A stretch of DNA of 64,000 nucleotides from Acanthaster planci (GCF_001949145.1 NW_019091366.1:2803925-2867924); one strand, 5' to 3'; shown: positions 11,576-25,011, counted from the first letter of the stretch. The notes: a model not told the origin generated them from the sequence alone. Made by a program: numbers and translations.

Positions 11576-14413
11576 ATCAGCAACCGACAGAGTCAAAGAA
11601 CAGTTGCAGAGTTCTTTTTCAGTCGAAACATTTTTGCTTAAGCTGGCACAAAGGACACTGATAATTTGGGTGTGCTCCATCAACGATAGCGGGGCTGCAA
11701 AGCTGCCGCCAACATCTTAACCGCAGTAGAACTGTCTGTGTCTGTGAAGGATATTTTATCTCACCCCACTTCTTGCTGCTTTTGAACATCATACCCAGGG
11801 GTCATTGTGGCCTTCCTTGCCGACCAGTTAAGAACAAAGCGTTTTTTAAATTTTGCTATAGAACTCAATATTCCGAAACTGGCAGAATTAAACTGACAGA
11901 CCGACCATACAAAAATGTAAACTGAAAATTTGCTGGTGGAAGACAAAAGTGCAAACTACCGGTAATCTATAAAGTAACCGGCGTCATGGCCTTTTCAACA
12001 TTATATCCGATCAGAACAGTTATCCTGTATTCCATCTTTATCTTACCAACATCGATCTGCTAACAGGCCAGGCTGCATTACACCATGACTTATAATTATG
12101 TTCATAATATCCTGTTTGCAATCCCATCACGTGTGCCGGCTTTCAACTTGATTGATCTCCGTCCCTCCCTCCAGTCAAACATTTTCTTGAGAGCAGAAAC
12201 GGAAGGCAGCTTTTTGTGATGGCGAGAGAAGTCAAATGATACCCTCACATTCTGGCGTCCTGAAGACCTATGCTGCACACATATCGTGTATATAGATTGT
12301 GTAGGATATACATGTAAACACGTATAAATTATGATACCGGGACTGAATAAAATGTTGCAAACTATCTTTCAACAAAACTAAACGGTATGCTTCAATCTAG
12401 GAGCTTAATTTTTGTGCATGCATGGACGAAAGAAGAGGGTCTCCGATCTTTCGTTTTCGGAAACGCCACTGCTGTTGGCGCTTACCAAAATGTCATACAT
12501 GACATATGTCAACATTTCACCCAGTTGATGGAAATGTGCTAAGCCCGTGGGTCAGGCTGAAAATCAATCTTATGAAGACACTCTTTGTATTTCCTCGGAA
12601 CGAGAGGTGTAACATTCCCCTCGGACGTGATCCGTCTCGACAACATGTTGACTCAGGGATTCTGTTGCGTGGTTTGAGCGAGAAGGTAGAGAAAATTGCC
12701 ACGCTCGGTGACAATGATATTCCCATATGAATGTAAGCAAATCAAGTTCACTTTAACAAGCGAGGAAAGATACCATTCTGTCATTCAGTGGAGGCCATAA
12801 TACCCAAGCATTGGTAACAAGGCTCGTTTCTTTTCACAACAAAGCTACAGAATAGTCCCTTTTTCAAAAAAACCAATCTGCATGCAAAATAATGCATTAA
12901 TTCTAAGCAATGCCGTTATATTTCCAAACGTTCCAAGATTTGAGAAACCCAAGAAAAAGAACTTCTGCTAAGATTAAGTTGGTATTTTCAAGTCACTATC
13001 AACTTTAATTTGACGGCTAGTACATGATTTCTCTGCCCCAAAACCAAAATGGTGGCATTTCCTAGTGCACACGAGACACGTCGGCCGGCGACTGTACCTA
13101 TTTTGCAATTTTAATATCATCGACAAGGGAAATTTTGTGGCAAAACAGGCAATCATTATTGATTGCATTACAAAAAACGAGGAGTTGGATTACCTTCATA
13201 ATAAGGATAGATATTTCCCAGATGAGTAAACAAGAGAAATATACTTGTGAAATCATTGTGGAGTCGCAGACAGCCGTAAACAATAATTTATTGAAAATAT
13301 TTCCCATCTTGAAAACCGACGGCACAGTTCCAACAAAGCTGGAAAAAAGGCTGATTAGTTTTGACTTTGAGAATTTTTTTCTCCACTAAACATCGGATGA
13401 AGTCCAGCATTCAATCTGGAAATGTATATATATATTTTTTGTGTCTGCTATATCCCACTGCGTCTTGTTGAGACGTGCAATTAGTTGCGGACAGGTTTGT
13501 CTTCAAGGGATGACAAATGAAGTGACCGTGCCTTGTCATACTGCCGGGGCAATCCAACGGAAACAGTTCAAGGGAACGTCCAGGCAGCCAAGCACTACTC
13601 ACTCAAGATTACAAAGATGAATTCCCCTCAGAGATGAGCTAAAAGCATGCAGAGAGGATCAAAGGCAAAAGGCGACTGACGGAAGTCCAACCTTGACGAG
13701 GACACAAGGCGTACGGTACCGAGGCATTTGAGAATAGCCGAAATCTTGGCTAGAAGTGTTAATAATGAGTGCTTAAGACAACTTGACAGGGCTTAGTTTG
13801 TCGCTTTTTCATAACAGTCATTTTTACTATTTGTTTCGGGAAATTTACAAATAGTTATGTTGGAAAAGAAAGTACATCCATAGGATAAAGACTGAAGAAA
13901 GCACTCCAGACAGCGAATTAACAGTCTGTGTATAGACAGACACGTTTATTTTCTTCGGTATACTAGGCATTCGATTTCTGCGTCAGAAGGCTCCTAGTAC
14001 ATGCCCTTAAATTTTCAGGCTCGTTTAAAGTGTCAAATTTGCGCCAGGACGTGAGAAGGTAATGTTCATGTTGCCTCCACGAAGTCTGGGGTTTAGTCTA
14101 TCGTGCACTACTAATATAGAAATGTAATTGGGTAAACCGACTTTATATGAGTGCCAGTGCTTAGTGACATCATTTATGTTCAACTACACAAACGTCAAGA
14201 AAGGGAAGAAAGACAGTGAAGAGGATAGATAATAATTATGTAACACCAATTTTTCATATTAAATACCTCAGAGACTTTATAATCTTCGAACTGTTCAAGT
14301 CACAGAATCAAACGCAATACAAATTCAATTAATGAACCGCTTTTAGGTCAATTATTGAACATTTTCCTTCATATTAGTTGTTTATACCCTTGACGGCTTA
14401 GTCTGTTTACCTC

Positions 14414-14672
14414 CAGGGGTGGATCCAGGAATTTATTGGGGGGTCAGACCCGTCAGATTTTTGTTTGTTCAGATTGTTGCAGACAGGTGGCGATATAGGT
14501 AATGCATTATATTATCACTGATGTATAAATAATAACTCTTACAGGAATTTATCTTTGTAAAGTTATTGTTATTTCCATAATTGTCAGTAAACATTTTATT
14601 TATTTATTTTTGGTGTCAGAGCGGGGTGGTGGTGATTTGAACCGTCCCCAAGATCCTCCGATCCGCGCGTGA
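14414..14672. mobile_element. Degenerate CAGGGG-type MITE, copy 1
   Basis: It starts CAGGGGTGGATCCAGGAA and ends near ATCCGCGCGTG. The interior (TTGCAGACAGGTG, a TATA-rich middle, then GTCAGAGCGGGG) is shared in order with 22513-22712. The ends are too decayed for a safe target duplication; a 5-bp direct repeat ACCTC flanks it. Confidence 0.55.
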
Positions 14673-16532
14673 CCTCAAGTCATCATGACGATACATGAAA
14701 AGCATGCATGGAGGCTTTGAACTGGAAAGTTAACATTGAATTTTACATGGGATAAACTTTCTGTCTTCTCAAACTCTGTCTTTTTTCTCTCTTTTCACCT
14801 GTTTTTGCACCATAACTACTTGTGGTTCTGATAACCTCGAGACTTCAGACGCAAAGATGTCATTTATCACAGCTGCGTCTTGCTAAGGATTATAAAAGAC
14901 GAAACAAAAATCCAATCACTGTAGAGGAGAATGCTTTTTGATAGAAGAGCTGGGTGATAAACGTTAGATCGTTGTTCAATTATGCGAGATCTTCATTAAC
15001 CCTGCGATTCAAACAAGATCCACTGATCACAGAGTTCAGCAGCCAGGGGGATAGGCCTACAAGTTGGTTTCCAATAATCCTCCAGAAGAGCTGGAACATT
15101 ATAGGCCGCACTCGGGCCGCATCACGTGGGCAACATGGTTCAGTAAGAACACTTATTAGAAAGCAGTCCAGTGTGGATATTTTCGTCATGTCTCACAATG
15201 TTCTAACTTACTGTTTCCACTGAGCATGGGAATTGCATGTCTCCTTGCTGAAAGAGCAATTTCGATCATGGACGATGGCCAGTTGACCGATGATGTATAT
15301 CTAGAGGCCTACTGAGTCTGCAAATTTGAGTTCCGGGTAGTACTACAGCCAAACGTCCCCCATAGCAATCCAATGTCCTGCTAGACGCATTAGATCACAT
15401 CCTGCAACTTCTGACATCAATTACGATATTTAAGTGGCACAAATTGTTACGATCGACAGCATCACCCTACATTTCTCAGAGCGTTAACCATTAGGTCGCT
15501 TGCCGTATCCATTCACCCTAGGTAGCTGACACCTCAAAGCCAGTAAGATTATTTCTTGATTTCCCAGGTTTTCTCGACCTCAACTCTCTGATTGCTTTTC
15601 AAATCTTTTCAAATTACTCCAATGTCGAGGAATAGTCAAAGTCCTTTGAGAAATTGGCTGCGTAGCATGAGAGATACCGGTGCACATCGTTTCACGGCCG
15701 GTAATTACTTAAGTTTGAAATGTTTGCACCCTGTATACCACTTCAAAAGTTGACTACTCTCCTGTCTTCTAATCCTCTCTTAGAATTTGAAGTCTTGTTT
15801 TAAGAATTTTTCGGAGTCGACGAAATCTCAGCTGTTCACCCCCAACAAAATCCTTTTTAGAAGTGAAACCTGCCATTTCTTAGCACCACGTGACCAAATA
15901 TGGCAGCCAAACGTGGTGTGATCGCCAGACAAACCATGTAATCCAAGTACTGAAGAAACTCGTTCACAACACTGGCATCAGCACGAATAAACCAAGCCTC
16001 CTCCAAAGCCTTCCTGATTCCTAAATCAATCTTTGAGCGTTATGTAAACAGTTATCCAACTCGGTCCAAGCATTGTGCGAGGCAAGATCGATCATGTTAA
16101 AGATTTTTTCCACGGAGTTCTTGTTTGCAAGCTTCTCAGCTGAATACATTTTAAATCTAAAAAGGCTGTTAGTGAATCAGTCCTTGCGTTTGGAGTAACC
16201 GAGTATTATGCACGCAGCTGTCGAAGTGCGGCTCAAACTGATCGTTTGGAGATCATTGACAGAACATTTCAAGCTGCAAACGCTTCTGAAACAGGAGAAT
16301 ATTAAGAGGGTTTCCAAAAAATGCTGTTAACATCCTTACAGTTTTGAAGCCGAACTTTGCAATACCTTTGTTACTGCGGGTACGCATACGTTATCGCATT
16401 TTCAACAAACGGACGATTTCTGACTACAGATTCATGGTTTCTGTTGTAGGAGTAATAGTATACTCCTTAGCGTAGTTCCAGTTAGACTATTTCTGTGACG
16501 TCACTTCTTTGTTCAAAGTGTAGATTATTTTA

Positions 16533-16592
16533 ACGAATCTACAGCAAACTGTTGATTTGTAAGTTACAAATCTACAGTTGTAGTAGATTCGT
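16533..16592. repeat. Foldback element, about 29-bp arms
   Basis: The left arm (ACGAATCTAC, then CAAACTGTTGATTTGTAA) is followed almost at once by its imperfect reverse complement (TTACAAATCTACAGTTG, then TAGATTCGT). A further TGTAGATTCGTGC occurs at about 16668. It is probably the collapsed core of a palindromic MITE. Confidence 0.6.
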
Positions 16593-19500
16593 ATCGACTT
16601 GGGACTCCATGTTTGTGTAACAATGGGAAATAGTCAGAGAATAGAAGTCAGAGAATAGAATCAGAATTGTAGATTCGTGCAAGAATGGTCTCAGCTTCGC
16701 CTCGCGACAAATCTTGCTAGGTTTTTGTAGTGGTGTGCTTCATCATTGCTGAATAATATGACTTAATCTTTGGTAATGAGAAAATAAGAGGCAATAAAAG
16801 TTACCGATGTAACAACAAACAAACTGTGCCCGAACTTCATGGAATGATCCATATACCTCCTTATATAGCCAACAGCAGGTTACGGCAATCACAAGAATGT
16901 TTTGGTACATGTGTAATTGTATAAGCAACAAAATTATATCACTAGAATCCAAACATGTTTCTCAAAACAATCCATGGAAGTAAAACTTACCGGATTTGAA
17001 AAGAGACTACACTTTAAATACGTAGACTCACTGCGCGCAAAGCATCTACTATAAATCTATTAGTATAACGGAAATGACGCAGAAAGTTTCGCTTGGTCCA
17101 ACCAACCCTACATTACTTGCATGGGTATGGTTTGGTAAAACACTTTATATATCTTGGCAGTGGTGTATGTAGGGGGGGGGTTTAAAATCTTTCTGTCCTA
17201 CTAACAATAAAGGATTCTTCATTCCCCGCCCATTCCCTCAAAAAAGACAGGTGGTAATGCTTGCGATGAAAGTGCAACATGTCCAGGGTAAAGAGGGGTA
17301 ACTTGCCCAAGCGCCTCCCCTGCCCTCGTCAGATGGATACGCTGATTATTTACGTCTATAAACGGCAAAAATAGTTTCAAAATAGTGTCCAATCTGTAAT
17401 CGCACGAATCCAATTAATTTAGTGGGGATAAAAATATATAATTAAAGCGCCCATTAAGTATCCAGAGGAAACGAGCATACACACAGTAGGTCCAATTAGG
17501 CTTGAAGTTATCAGAGGGAAGACTTTCATCAACTGACTTTCTTGTACAGCTTTATTTGGTACATAAATTAGTGTAAGAAAATGGACGCAGAGAACGTTGA
17601 TTAGCATGACGTAAATCCATGTGGGTGTTCTGCCTGCCAGAGGCAAACTAAAGCAAGCAATCATTAGGAAAGTACAATCAAAAGTTGGGAACGAAATTAA
17701 CGTATCGTCCATAAAGAATAAGAAGGGTTTAAAAGGCGATTCTTTCTTCAACCTTAGAACAGTTTCCAGGGCATGCACTAGAAATCACTCGAAAACTATC
17801 CCTTATCAGCAAGTGCAACTTGAAGTCTTGGACCCAAATTAGGTTAGAGGAATCTCACAACAGAAAAAAAAATACCCAAGAAGGAATTCACAAATAATCC
17901 CACTTATTGATTCAAACCACAATCTGAATACACATCACAAATTACGAATGTTCTTTGAAAACGAGACGCGAGTGCTTCTATTCCAACACTTAGCAACACA
18001 GGTATTGCCGCTGGCAATTAGTGAGACCACACGACACTCAATCCACGTGTGGAGAGAAGACAAATGGCTTTAGTATTGACGGCCTATCGCAACAAATCCA
18101 CCGATAAATTCGAGCAACGACTACAGCCGAGCGGATGAAACAACAAACGTTGACAGTGGCGTGGCCAACAAATTGAAGCGCCTGCACGAAGAAACCCGAT
18201 GTATATTTGCTGTAAAGCTAATTGATTCGTGTGTTGCGTCTGGTTTACTTTTTCTTCTCAAGTCCATCGCTCCCTTTGTAACTGAGGTTACATTACAGCT
18301 CACAGACTGGAATGAAAAAAACTGAAAGAAAAAAATCAATGAAAGAAAGCAGTGTGGGTAATAACGTGGTTTAGTCGGACTTCATTGGACTCGAGTTCTT
18401 CAGTGTGTATTATTCGTGCCTTGTTTTCTCATGCTCACCGTATGATAACTGGATGGCTTACAGAATCAGCCTTAATCTAAGCAGGAAGTAAACTAAAATT
18501 TACATTCAGATTTGTCCGACAAGGCTCATGTTCAGCTCTCTTTTCTCAACACTTAAAGGGAGTTACTTAATCCGTAACAATGTGACATTCAATGTCAGTC
18601 GCAAGCGATGGCGTGATGAACTTTCGATATGTCTGTTTAAGATGACACGTAAGATTGAATAAAAAAATATGTTGAATGTTAAAACCCTGTTGACATTAGG
18701 TACAACTGGTTCTTTTCATCACATCGTGGGAATTCATGAATTATCCAAACTAATACATTATGCAAAGATTACCAGGCACTGTGTCCAGTAAATGGTAAGA
18801 TTAATAAATTTCCCGGGACATTTCGTGACTAACAACAATTAGAAGAGAAAAACAATTTACCGCTGGGAAAAGGTCTGATAGATGTTGTTTTGCGCCATCC
18901 ATCATTTTAACTGAGCCGGTACAATGTAATTCTTTACCTGCCTTCAATGCATTGCAGTCTGTGAAATGTCCTATGGCTACAGAAACAATGAAGATACATT
19001 GCACTTATAATACCGTTAGGGATTGCTGCATCGAATGGGATGGATGTAGCTAAGCCTCGCCACTATTAAAGTAAATTTCATTTGGAGTAACGATTAAATA
19101 CATATTTATCATAGATGGGTACCGTAATACTTGCAGCCTTCAGCAACGGAGGAAGCACCGTGTCTTTTTGTGTTCAGAAATTGATAAGCCCTAATATATT
19201 TGACCAATTTCAAAATGATAAATCGTCAGCGCTGACGGAAAGTACCCTGACCCTATCTTGGTGAACCATTGGCAACCTTTTTGATGATCTAGCGTGCCCG
19301 CAGAGCATCTACCGTACCGGTATCTAATTTTTAATACTACTCGAAATTGAGGCACATGCCAAAAATTCTCCTCGGGATAAAAATGACGAGTCCGACGTGA
19401 TGGGCCCACAACAAGATGGGTTAATAATTCCACCTCTCCCTGTTTAGCTTTAGCGCACCTCGAAATATTGCCAGAAATATGTACACGTATTGTGTGACAC

Positions 19501-20454
19501 TGGAGAACAATCTACCCTTTAAGCTTTTCTTTCTTTTGGAATTATTGTCTCTGAGAATTAATTCTCCGGTTTGGAAACACAGGGTTTCGAAAAGCTCAAA
19601 GGATTTCCGATTATTGCTTACACTTTTACACTGACTTTCAATGTAAGTATAAAGCAGTTCGGTTGGTACATAACGGCGGTTTATCTTTGTAACTATCTAC
19701 TTCTAAGCCGACTAAATGCTTGCCTCGATACAGACGATCATGGATATCACGAATTTCCATTTTACTCGCTCGATCTGGTGGACAGCGCCACGAGAGTAGA
19801 CAATCTAATGAATATTAATTCAACTGAGTCGCTGTGCGTGAGGTCACGTGACTGATGATATGCGTTTGCCAACGATGAGTTCATCGGACCGATTCATAAG
19901 GCAACTAGTCCGTCATTTCAGGGAGAAACACAGTGCTGGCACGTTGACAGCACACACTCCATACTTCTCTCACTTGATTAAATCTGCAGTCAACGACAAG
20001 ATTGCAAATCGAAATTGATTTATTTGGTCTTATGATTCCAAGATTTTGAGACGCATGCGGAGACATTCTTGTTCATAGAACCATGGCAGGATGGACGGTG
20101 GTACAAAATGAGCAGTGAGCCTGTTATGCACGAAATAGCTGTGTGTGCATTGCACGATCGAAGCCACTTTCACTCGCAGTAAATTTTGCCATTTTAAGGA
20201 GACAGCAACATTTTAATATCACACGATCTATCTGTTTGGTGTTCATCGAACTGCAATAATAAGCATCAGAGATCAACCGAACAGATCAATAGGAGAAGAT
20301 TCAGACTCAGTTTGCCGCACGTGAATATTTAGACAGCTCTATTAAACATTCTGGGAAGGGCGCTGATCTTACAGTTGCATCGGTAGTGTAAAGGCGTCAA
20401 ACGTAACGGACAGTTTGGATCTCCTAAATTCAGCTGTGATATCTGGGCGACAGA

Positions 20455-21489
20455 ATGGATGACACCACCCCATGGCCTAACTTCTCCTTCAACTGTACGC
20501 AAGGAAACTTGACAGTAGGTAACTGTACAGATGACGAAGACGGAGCAGGACAGCCATACTGGGGTGGAATTGTCTCTGGAGTATTTTTACTAATTGTTTG
20601 TGTCATGGGTCTCATTGGTAACACCACGGTAATCTTCGTGGTGCTTCGCTACGCCAAGATGAAAACTGTAACAAATTCTTACATCTTAAACCTTGCCATC
20701 GCGGATGATTTGTTCATGATAGCATTGGTATTTCTATCAGTTGCCACTATAGCCGGTAATTATTGGATGTTTGGTCCGGTTATGTGCCATGTGGTGTACG
20801 CCATTGATGGTCTAAATATGTTTACCAGCGTTTTTTGCTTAACGGCAATGAGTATGGATCGTTATGTTGCTGTATGCCACGCTCGTAGAGTTCGTGGTTA
20901 CCGCACTTTACGACTTGCCATCTGCGTTAATATCGGTGTGTGGGTATTAGCGCTCGCCGCTGCTAGTCCCATGAACATCGTGACGCGTTACGACGCCGAC
21001 GGTTTACTGTGTCATTTCAACTTTAACGCTGTCTTCGGTGACGATGATTACGCAGTCGACGTAACCCAGAAACTCTTCATGATCTACACGTCTTTAATGG
21101 GTTTTGTCATTCCTCTCATCATTATTTCTGTATGCTATTCCAGTATCGTCGTGCGACTTAAAAAGATTGGAGCAAGAACTGGCAAGATGAAGAAATCACG
21201 CAAGGTCAACCGTTTAGTGTTTTTTGTCGTGCTGGCTTTCTTCATGTGCTGGTGGCCGTTCTATGTGTGGCGTACCGTCGTTGTCTTTGTACCAATCAGG
21301 CAACATTGGTCGGTTCTGGTGTCTGACTTCACCATGTGTTTAAGTTATCTAAACAGCTGCGCTAATCCACTGTTGTACGGTTTTCTGAGTGGAAATTTTA
21401 AGAAGAGTTTCAAGAAAGTGTGGAGTTGTTCAGCAGAAGAGGTTATGAATGGACCACGACGGACACCACCTCCAGCCCAGCCTATGTAG
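20455..21489 (+). CDS. Somatostatin/allatostatin-C receptor-like class A GPCR
   Basis: A single-exon 344-residue receptor. The ATG is preceded by an in-frame TGA at 20437-20439, which fixes the frame start. The N-terminus has four N-glycosylation sequons (N9, N13, N18, N23). Seven spans are visible, with D84 in TM2 (LAIADD), C111 and C186 for the extracellular disulfide, D118 in TM3 (IDGLNMFTS), DRY at 135-137, CWWP at 265-268, NPLLY at 304-308, and C325 as a possible palmitoylation site. The stretches YAKMKTVTN, DGLNMFTSVFCLT and SYLNSCANPLLYGFLS match the somatostatin/opioid/allatostatin-C receptor branch. The TM3 aspartate is the one that contacts a basic residue of the peptide ligand in that branch. 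Coupling to Gi is usual for the group; the exact ligand cannot be read from sequence. Galanin- or kisspeptin-type receptors are less likely. Confidence 0.92.
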   Translation: MDDTTPWPNFSFNCTQGNLTVGNCTDDEDGAGQPYWGGIVSGVFLLIVCVMGLIGNTTVIFVVLRYAKMKTVTNSYILNLAIADDLFMIALVFLSVATIAGNYWMFGPVMCHVVYAIDGLNMFTSVFCLTAMSMDRYVAVCHARRVRGYRTLRLAICVNIGVWVLALAAASPMNIVTRYDADGLLCHFNFNAVFGDDDYAVDVTQKLFMIYTSLMGFVIPLIIISVCYSSIVVRLKKIGARTGKMKKSRKVNRLVFFVVLAFFMCWWPFYVWRTVVVFVPIRQHWSVLVSDFTMCLSYLNSCANPLLYGFLSGNFKKSFKKVWSCSAEEVMNGPRRTPPPAQPM

Positions 21490-21839
21490 GCATATACATG
21501 TGACATGGCTGACACCACGTTATTGTTCGCAACGCTACACCGCAAAAACTCTGACGTAAAATCGACATTCTTGTTTCTCAGTGTGCACTGCAGGAGATAT
21601 AGTAGCAAGGGAGTTAAATTTACACCACTTTTTAAAAAAAAAGTGGTGCGGTCATGTAATTGTTGTCAACATGCACTGATATCACCAAAATGGCAAAGCA
21701 AAAAATTACGGATTTCAAACAAGAAATGCGTCGGGTCAGGATCTGTATTATTTTTATCGTTAAACTGAAAACATCCATTTGTTAAATGCTATACGATTGG
21801 TGGCTGTACGCTTATTTTGCAATGTACTTTGGCTCGAAA

Positions 21840-21901
21840 ATGACCAAAACACAGGAGGTCCTATGGCCTAATGACCAAAACACAGGAGGTCCTATGGCCT
21901 A
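21840..21901. repeat. 31-bp tandem duplication (2 copies)
   Basis: The unit ATGACCAAAACACAGGAGGT plus 11 more bases occurs at 21840-21870 and again, identical, at 21871-21901. Perfect identity suggests a recent slip or unequal exchange. Confidence 0.9.
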
Positions 21902-22512
21902 GTGTATACGCAAACGACTATACCAGTCACACTTTATTCTTTAGTTTGGATTCAAAGTTGGAGCAAGATCCTGTCCTTCAAAAGTCGGTTTTTAGCTACT
22001 AGTACAACATCAGAAATATACCAGTGGGGTCTGTGCACTGACATCATGGGTAAAATAGCTTTGTTTTATTTTGAAATCGAAGTTTCTACTCACTGTCTGT
22101 TTTTCAATCACAAACGTATTCGTCCAGTAAATAATGTGGTCCAAGTTGTCTCGTATGGTGACTCCTTATTTGGATATTGCACTGGTATTGAATGGATATA
22201 TTTATTGCATTTGCAGCTTGAAAAGAACCAATGTCTAATCCAAACGTTTGCCTAAATCTATTCTGTTTGTTATCGTAGGCTATCCCTTTAAACCCTCACG
22301 TAAATTACGGTACGCGTAACCTTTAACCCCTCTGTGGAATCTGTAATTAGAACTTATATGCTACCCACCCTCAAATAACCATCAGACAAATCAAGGCTCT
22401 TAATATACGATATTTCAGTGTTTAAAATTAGTTTCCATATAAGAACACGACAAAGTGCCTACGTGGTTGTAAGGAAAGTATATATCGTAATATTGTTGCC
22501 ATTCTTTAAAAA

Positions 22513-22712
22513 CAGGGGCGGATCCAGACATTTTTCAGGGGGCAGGCTCGTCCGATTTTTTTAATGTCGGATCGTTGCAGACAGGTGTACACAAAGGAAA
22601 TACATTGCATTGTTACTGATGCACTTACCCTTGTCATCTTTTTTCATTACTACTATTTTGTTGGTGTCAGAGCAGGCGGTTCTGACCCCCAAAGCCCCCC
22701 CATCCGCGTCTG
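22513..22712. mobile_element. Degenerate CAGGGG-type MITE, copy 2
   Basis: It starts CAGGGGCGGATCCAGA and ends near ATCCGCGTCTG. The interior order (TTGCAGACAGGTG, CATTG-rich middle, GTGTCAGAGCAGG) parallels 14414-14672. No clear target duplication is seen. Confidence 0.55.
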
Positions 22713-24733
22713 ACAAATCTTCGTTAGATAATATGCAAAGCATGGTGATGCAAATGCAAACTGCTTTTATGTTTCATCACATAGGAATTTATTTTCTGAG
22801 CACAACAGGCTAGCGAATGCGGTGTAGTGTCCCCTAGTTCTGTACAAATAAAAAAAGAAGAAGATAATCTGACACCGGCTTCTTCACGCACAACGTAAAT
22901 ACACATTTATGAATCGTACAAGTTTAGGATAGCCGTAATTAATATTGCTCATTGAATTCTACGGATTACCAAATTCAAAACACGTTTTCCTGTGACAGGC
23001 CTTTTCTGAAAGGGAAACCCCATCGCTGTGGCTTGAACTTGGTGGTTCCTTGTCGGTTAGAATTATAACTTGACGGGCAATACGTTAATAGAATATATCA
23101 CATGCGCAGAAACGATTGGTATCCGATGAGTGTTCTTGTTTGTCACTGACTCTAAGCACGGACAATACGTACAATAGTTTACCTTTCCAACCACGTTTTG
23201 CTTTACAGTGTTCAATGTTACTGAAAAGGAGACGTTCAGACGCTTGTGAGGAAGACATGCCGACGGACATAAATTCCAAGCACCTGATTACTGCTGAAAG
23301 TAATTTAACCCCGTCAAGCGTCGAGCCAACGCAGATGCGTTGGATCGAGATTTCTCAGTTAAAATGAATTTAGCCTACATATTCCCGAATCGGTCATTCA
23401 GCAGTGATCGTGACAGCTGCCAAGAAATTGCAAAATAGCCTCGCTTCGTTCCCATAACCTGCCCCAAGGATAACATCTCATCAAGGTCTTTATAAGTAAC
23501 CCTCAGAGAGAACCCCTTGACAAGTCGGAATGACGCGTCGTCAGAATGAATGCATAAGGTCAGCATCGATCCCATAACACTTCAGACACAAGGGTACGGT
23601 ACGAGACATATTTGGGTTGTGAGTCTCCTGGGAATGTGGAAAGGATAATGTTGTTCACACCTTCAGGTTTATGCTGCGAGATTTCCGAAATACTGACCGG
23701 TTTATACAATTGGGGACCTGCATTACGTGACCCGCAATGGCTTCCGCCTGCATTGCCAATCATTCATGTAGGGAATGATATAACTGTACTCCTTGCGCAA
23801 TATTTGCTGATGTAGCTCTTGATACTAACCAATCATTTATAAACGAGGAGAACATTGGACAGCCGGCAGTGAAGTTTAGTGCGTGGAATTCATACGCTGG
23901 CTAACATAGACGGTGTGACAGCTCAACAAACAAACGGACATTCGACTTGATGATTGACCAACAATGGACAAACAAACGTACCAAGACGGACCGTACACTG
24001 GACATTCCAACTTTATCACAAGCACCAATATAAAGTGCAGATTTTGAAAAAGGAAATTGTTTACGTGTATGTTATGATTTTAACATAGGTTTGATTAAAA
24101 TAATGTATTCCCAGTTTTATGCGTGCCTTTTCTGGACTAATTTTACCGACACAAAATTTGTAGGCCCTGCATGAATGTAACGTTGGAATACTGTGTATAA
24201 TTAATGGCCAAGCGTTTCTCACTAATCAAGCAAATTGAGTCACCACGAAGCAAAAACTGTTTGTGATTGGTCATATTGATTGAGAATGCCAAAGGTCAAA
24301 TGGGATGCATTGCTTGAGTTGTTCGCTAATGTTTGACGAATGATTGTGAAGAGACTTGTTTCTGCTGAGATGAATTGTAATGAATTGTGATAAAGTTCTT
24401 AGTTGATTAAATCAATGATAAATTTACTCACAATGTCTGCACTAACAGCACAGTTTATACTCGGGGCATCTAAATCAACTAGTCAAGCAAGGGGAGTTTA
24501 CATGTACTTTGTATAACCCAATACGTGTTTTGCTCCATGCGAAGACACAATTTCTTGCGAAAAATATTGTGGAGAAAGTTTATACTGTAAAACGGTAACC
24601 TATGGATTACTGGATCAGATTTATGTATCACTGCGTAATTTATTGCCTTGATATTGTAGAGCGTGCCATTTTGGACGATTCGTGTTTAATGGTCAGCTTT
24701 TTTAAATTCTTGACGACAAACATTAAATCAAAC

Positions 24734-25011
24734 TAGTGGCGTATCCAGCTGGGGGGAAGGGGGCAACTTGCCCCCCATGGACTATTTTTTACAAAGAATA
24801 CTTCATAGGTGAGTAGGAAAGAAAGTAATGGGTGAATTTATTTACTAAATATTAGTCCAAACCCTAAGAATACAACAACAGCAAATAAAAGCAAGGACAT
24901 CGGGACCGTGAGTAAGGCTTCTGATTTTTTTTCTCCCCAACATCATGTTGAGTAAGCCCGAGGCCACATTCGCTTTTGAATCCCCCCACACCAAAGCTGG
25001 ATACGCCACTG
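24734..25011. mobile_element. hAT-type MITE, 278 bp, perfect 8-bp target duplication
   Basis: Termini are TAGTGGCGTATCCAGCT and AGCTGGATACGCCACTG, 17-bp inverted repeats with one mismatch (the first base). The element is flanked on both sides by AATCAAAC (24726-24733 and 25012-25019), a perfect 8-bp target duplication. It has no coding capacity. Its interior is homologous along its length to 34740-35055. Confidence 0.88.

Larger units (their letters stand above)
9643..20454. other. 10.8-kb gene-poor interval between divergent genes
   Basis: No coding exon with family resemblance or coherent splicing was found. A possible untranslated 5' exon of the membrane-protein gene ends at about 9957 on the minus strand (CCAAG/GTAAGT). 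The interval also holds the foldbacks at 10646-10706 and 16533-16592 and the transposon remnants at 11396-11575, 14414-14672 and perhaps 17159-17345. The remainder is unannotated unique-looking DNA that should include both promoters. Confidence 0.6.

Noticed and set aside
17419-17778. 119-codon hydrophobic minus-strand frame resembling membrane spans
   Set aside because: T-rich DNA gives hydrophobic residues by chance; no receptor or transporter motif is present and there are no splice partners.
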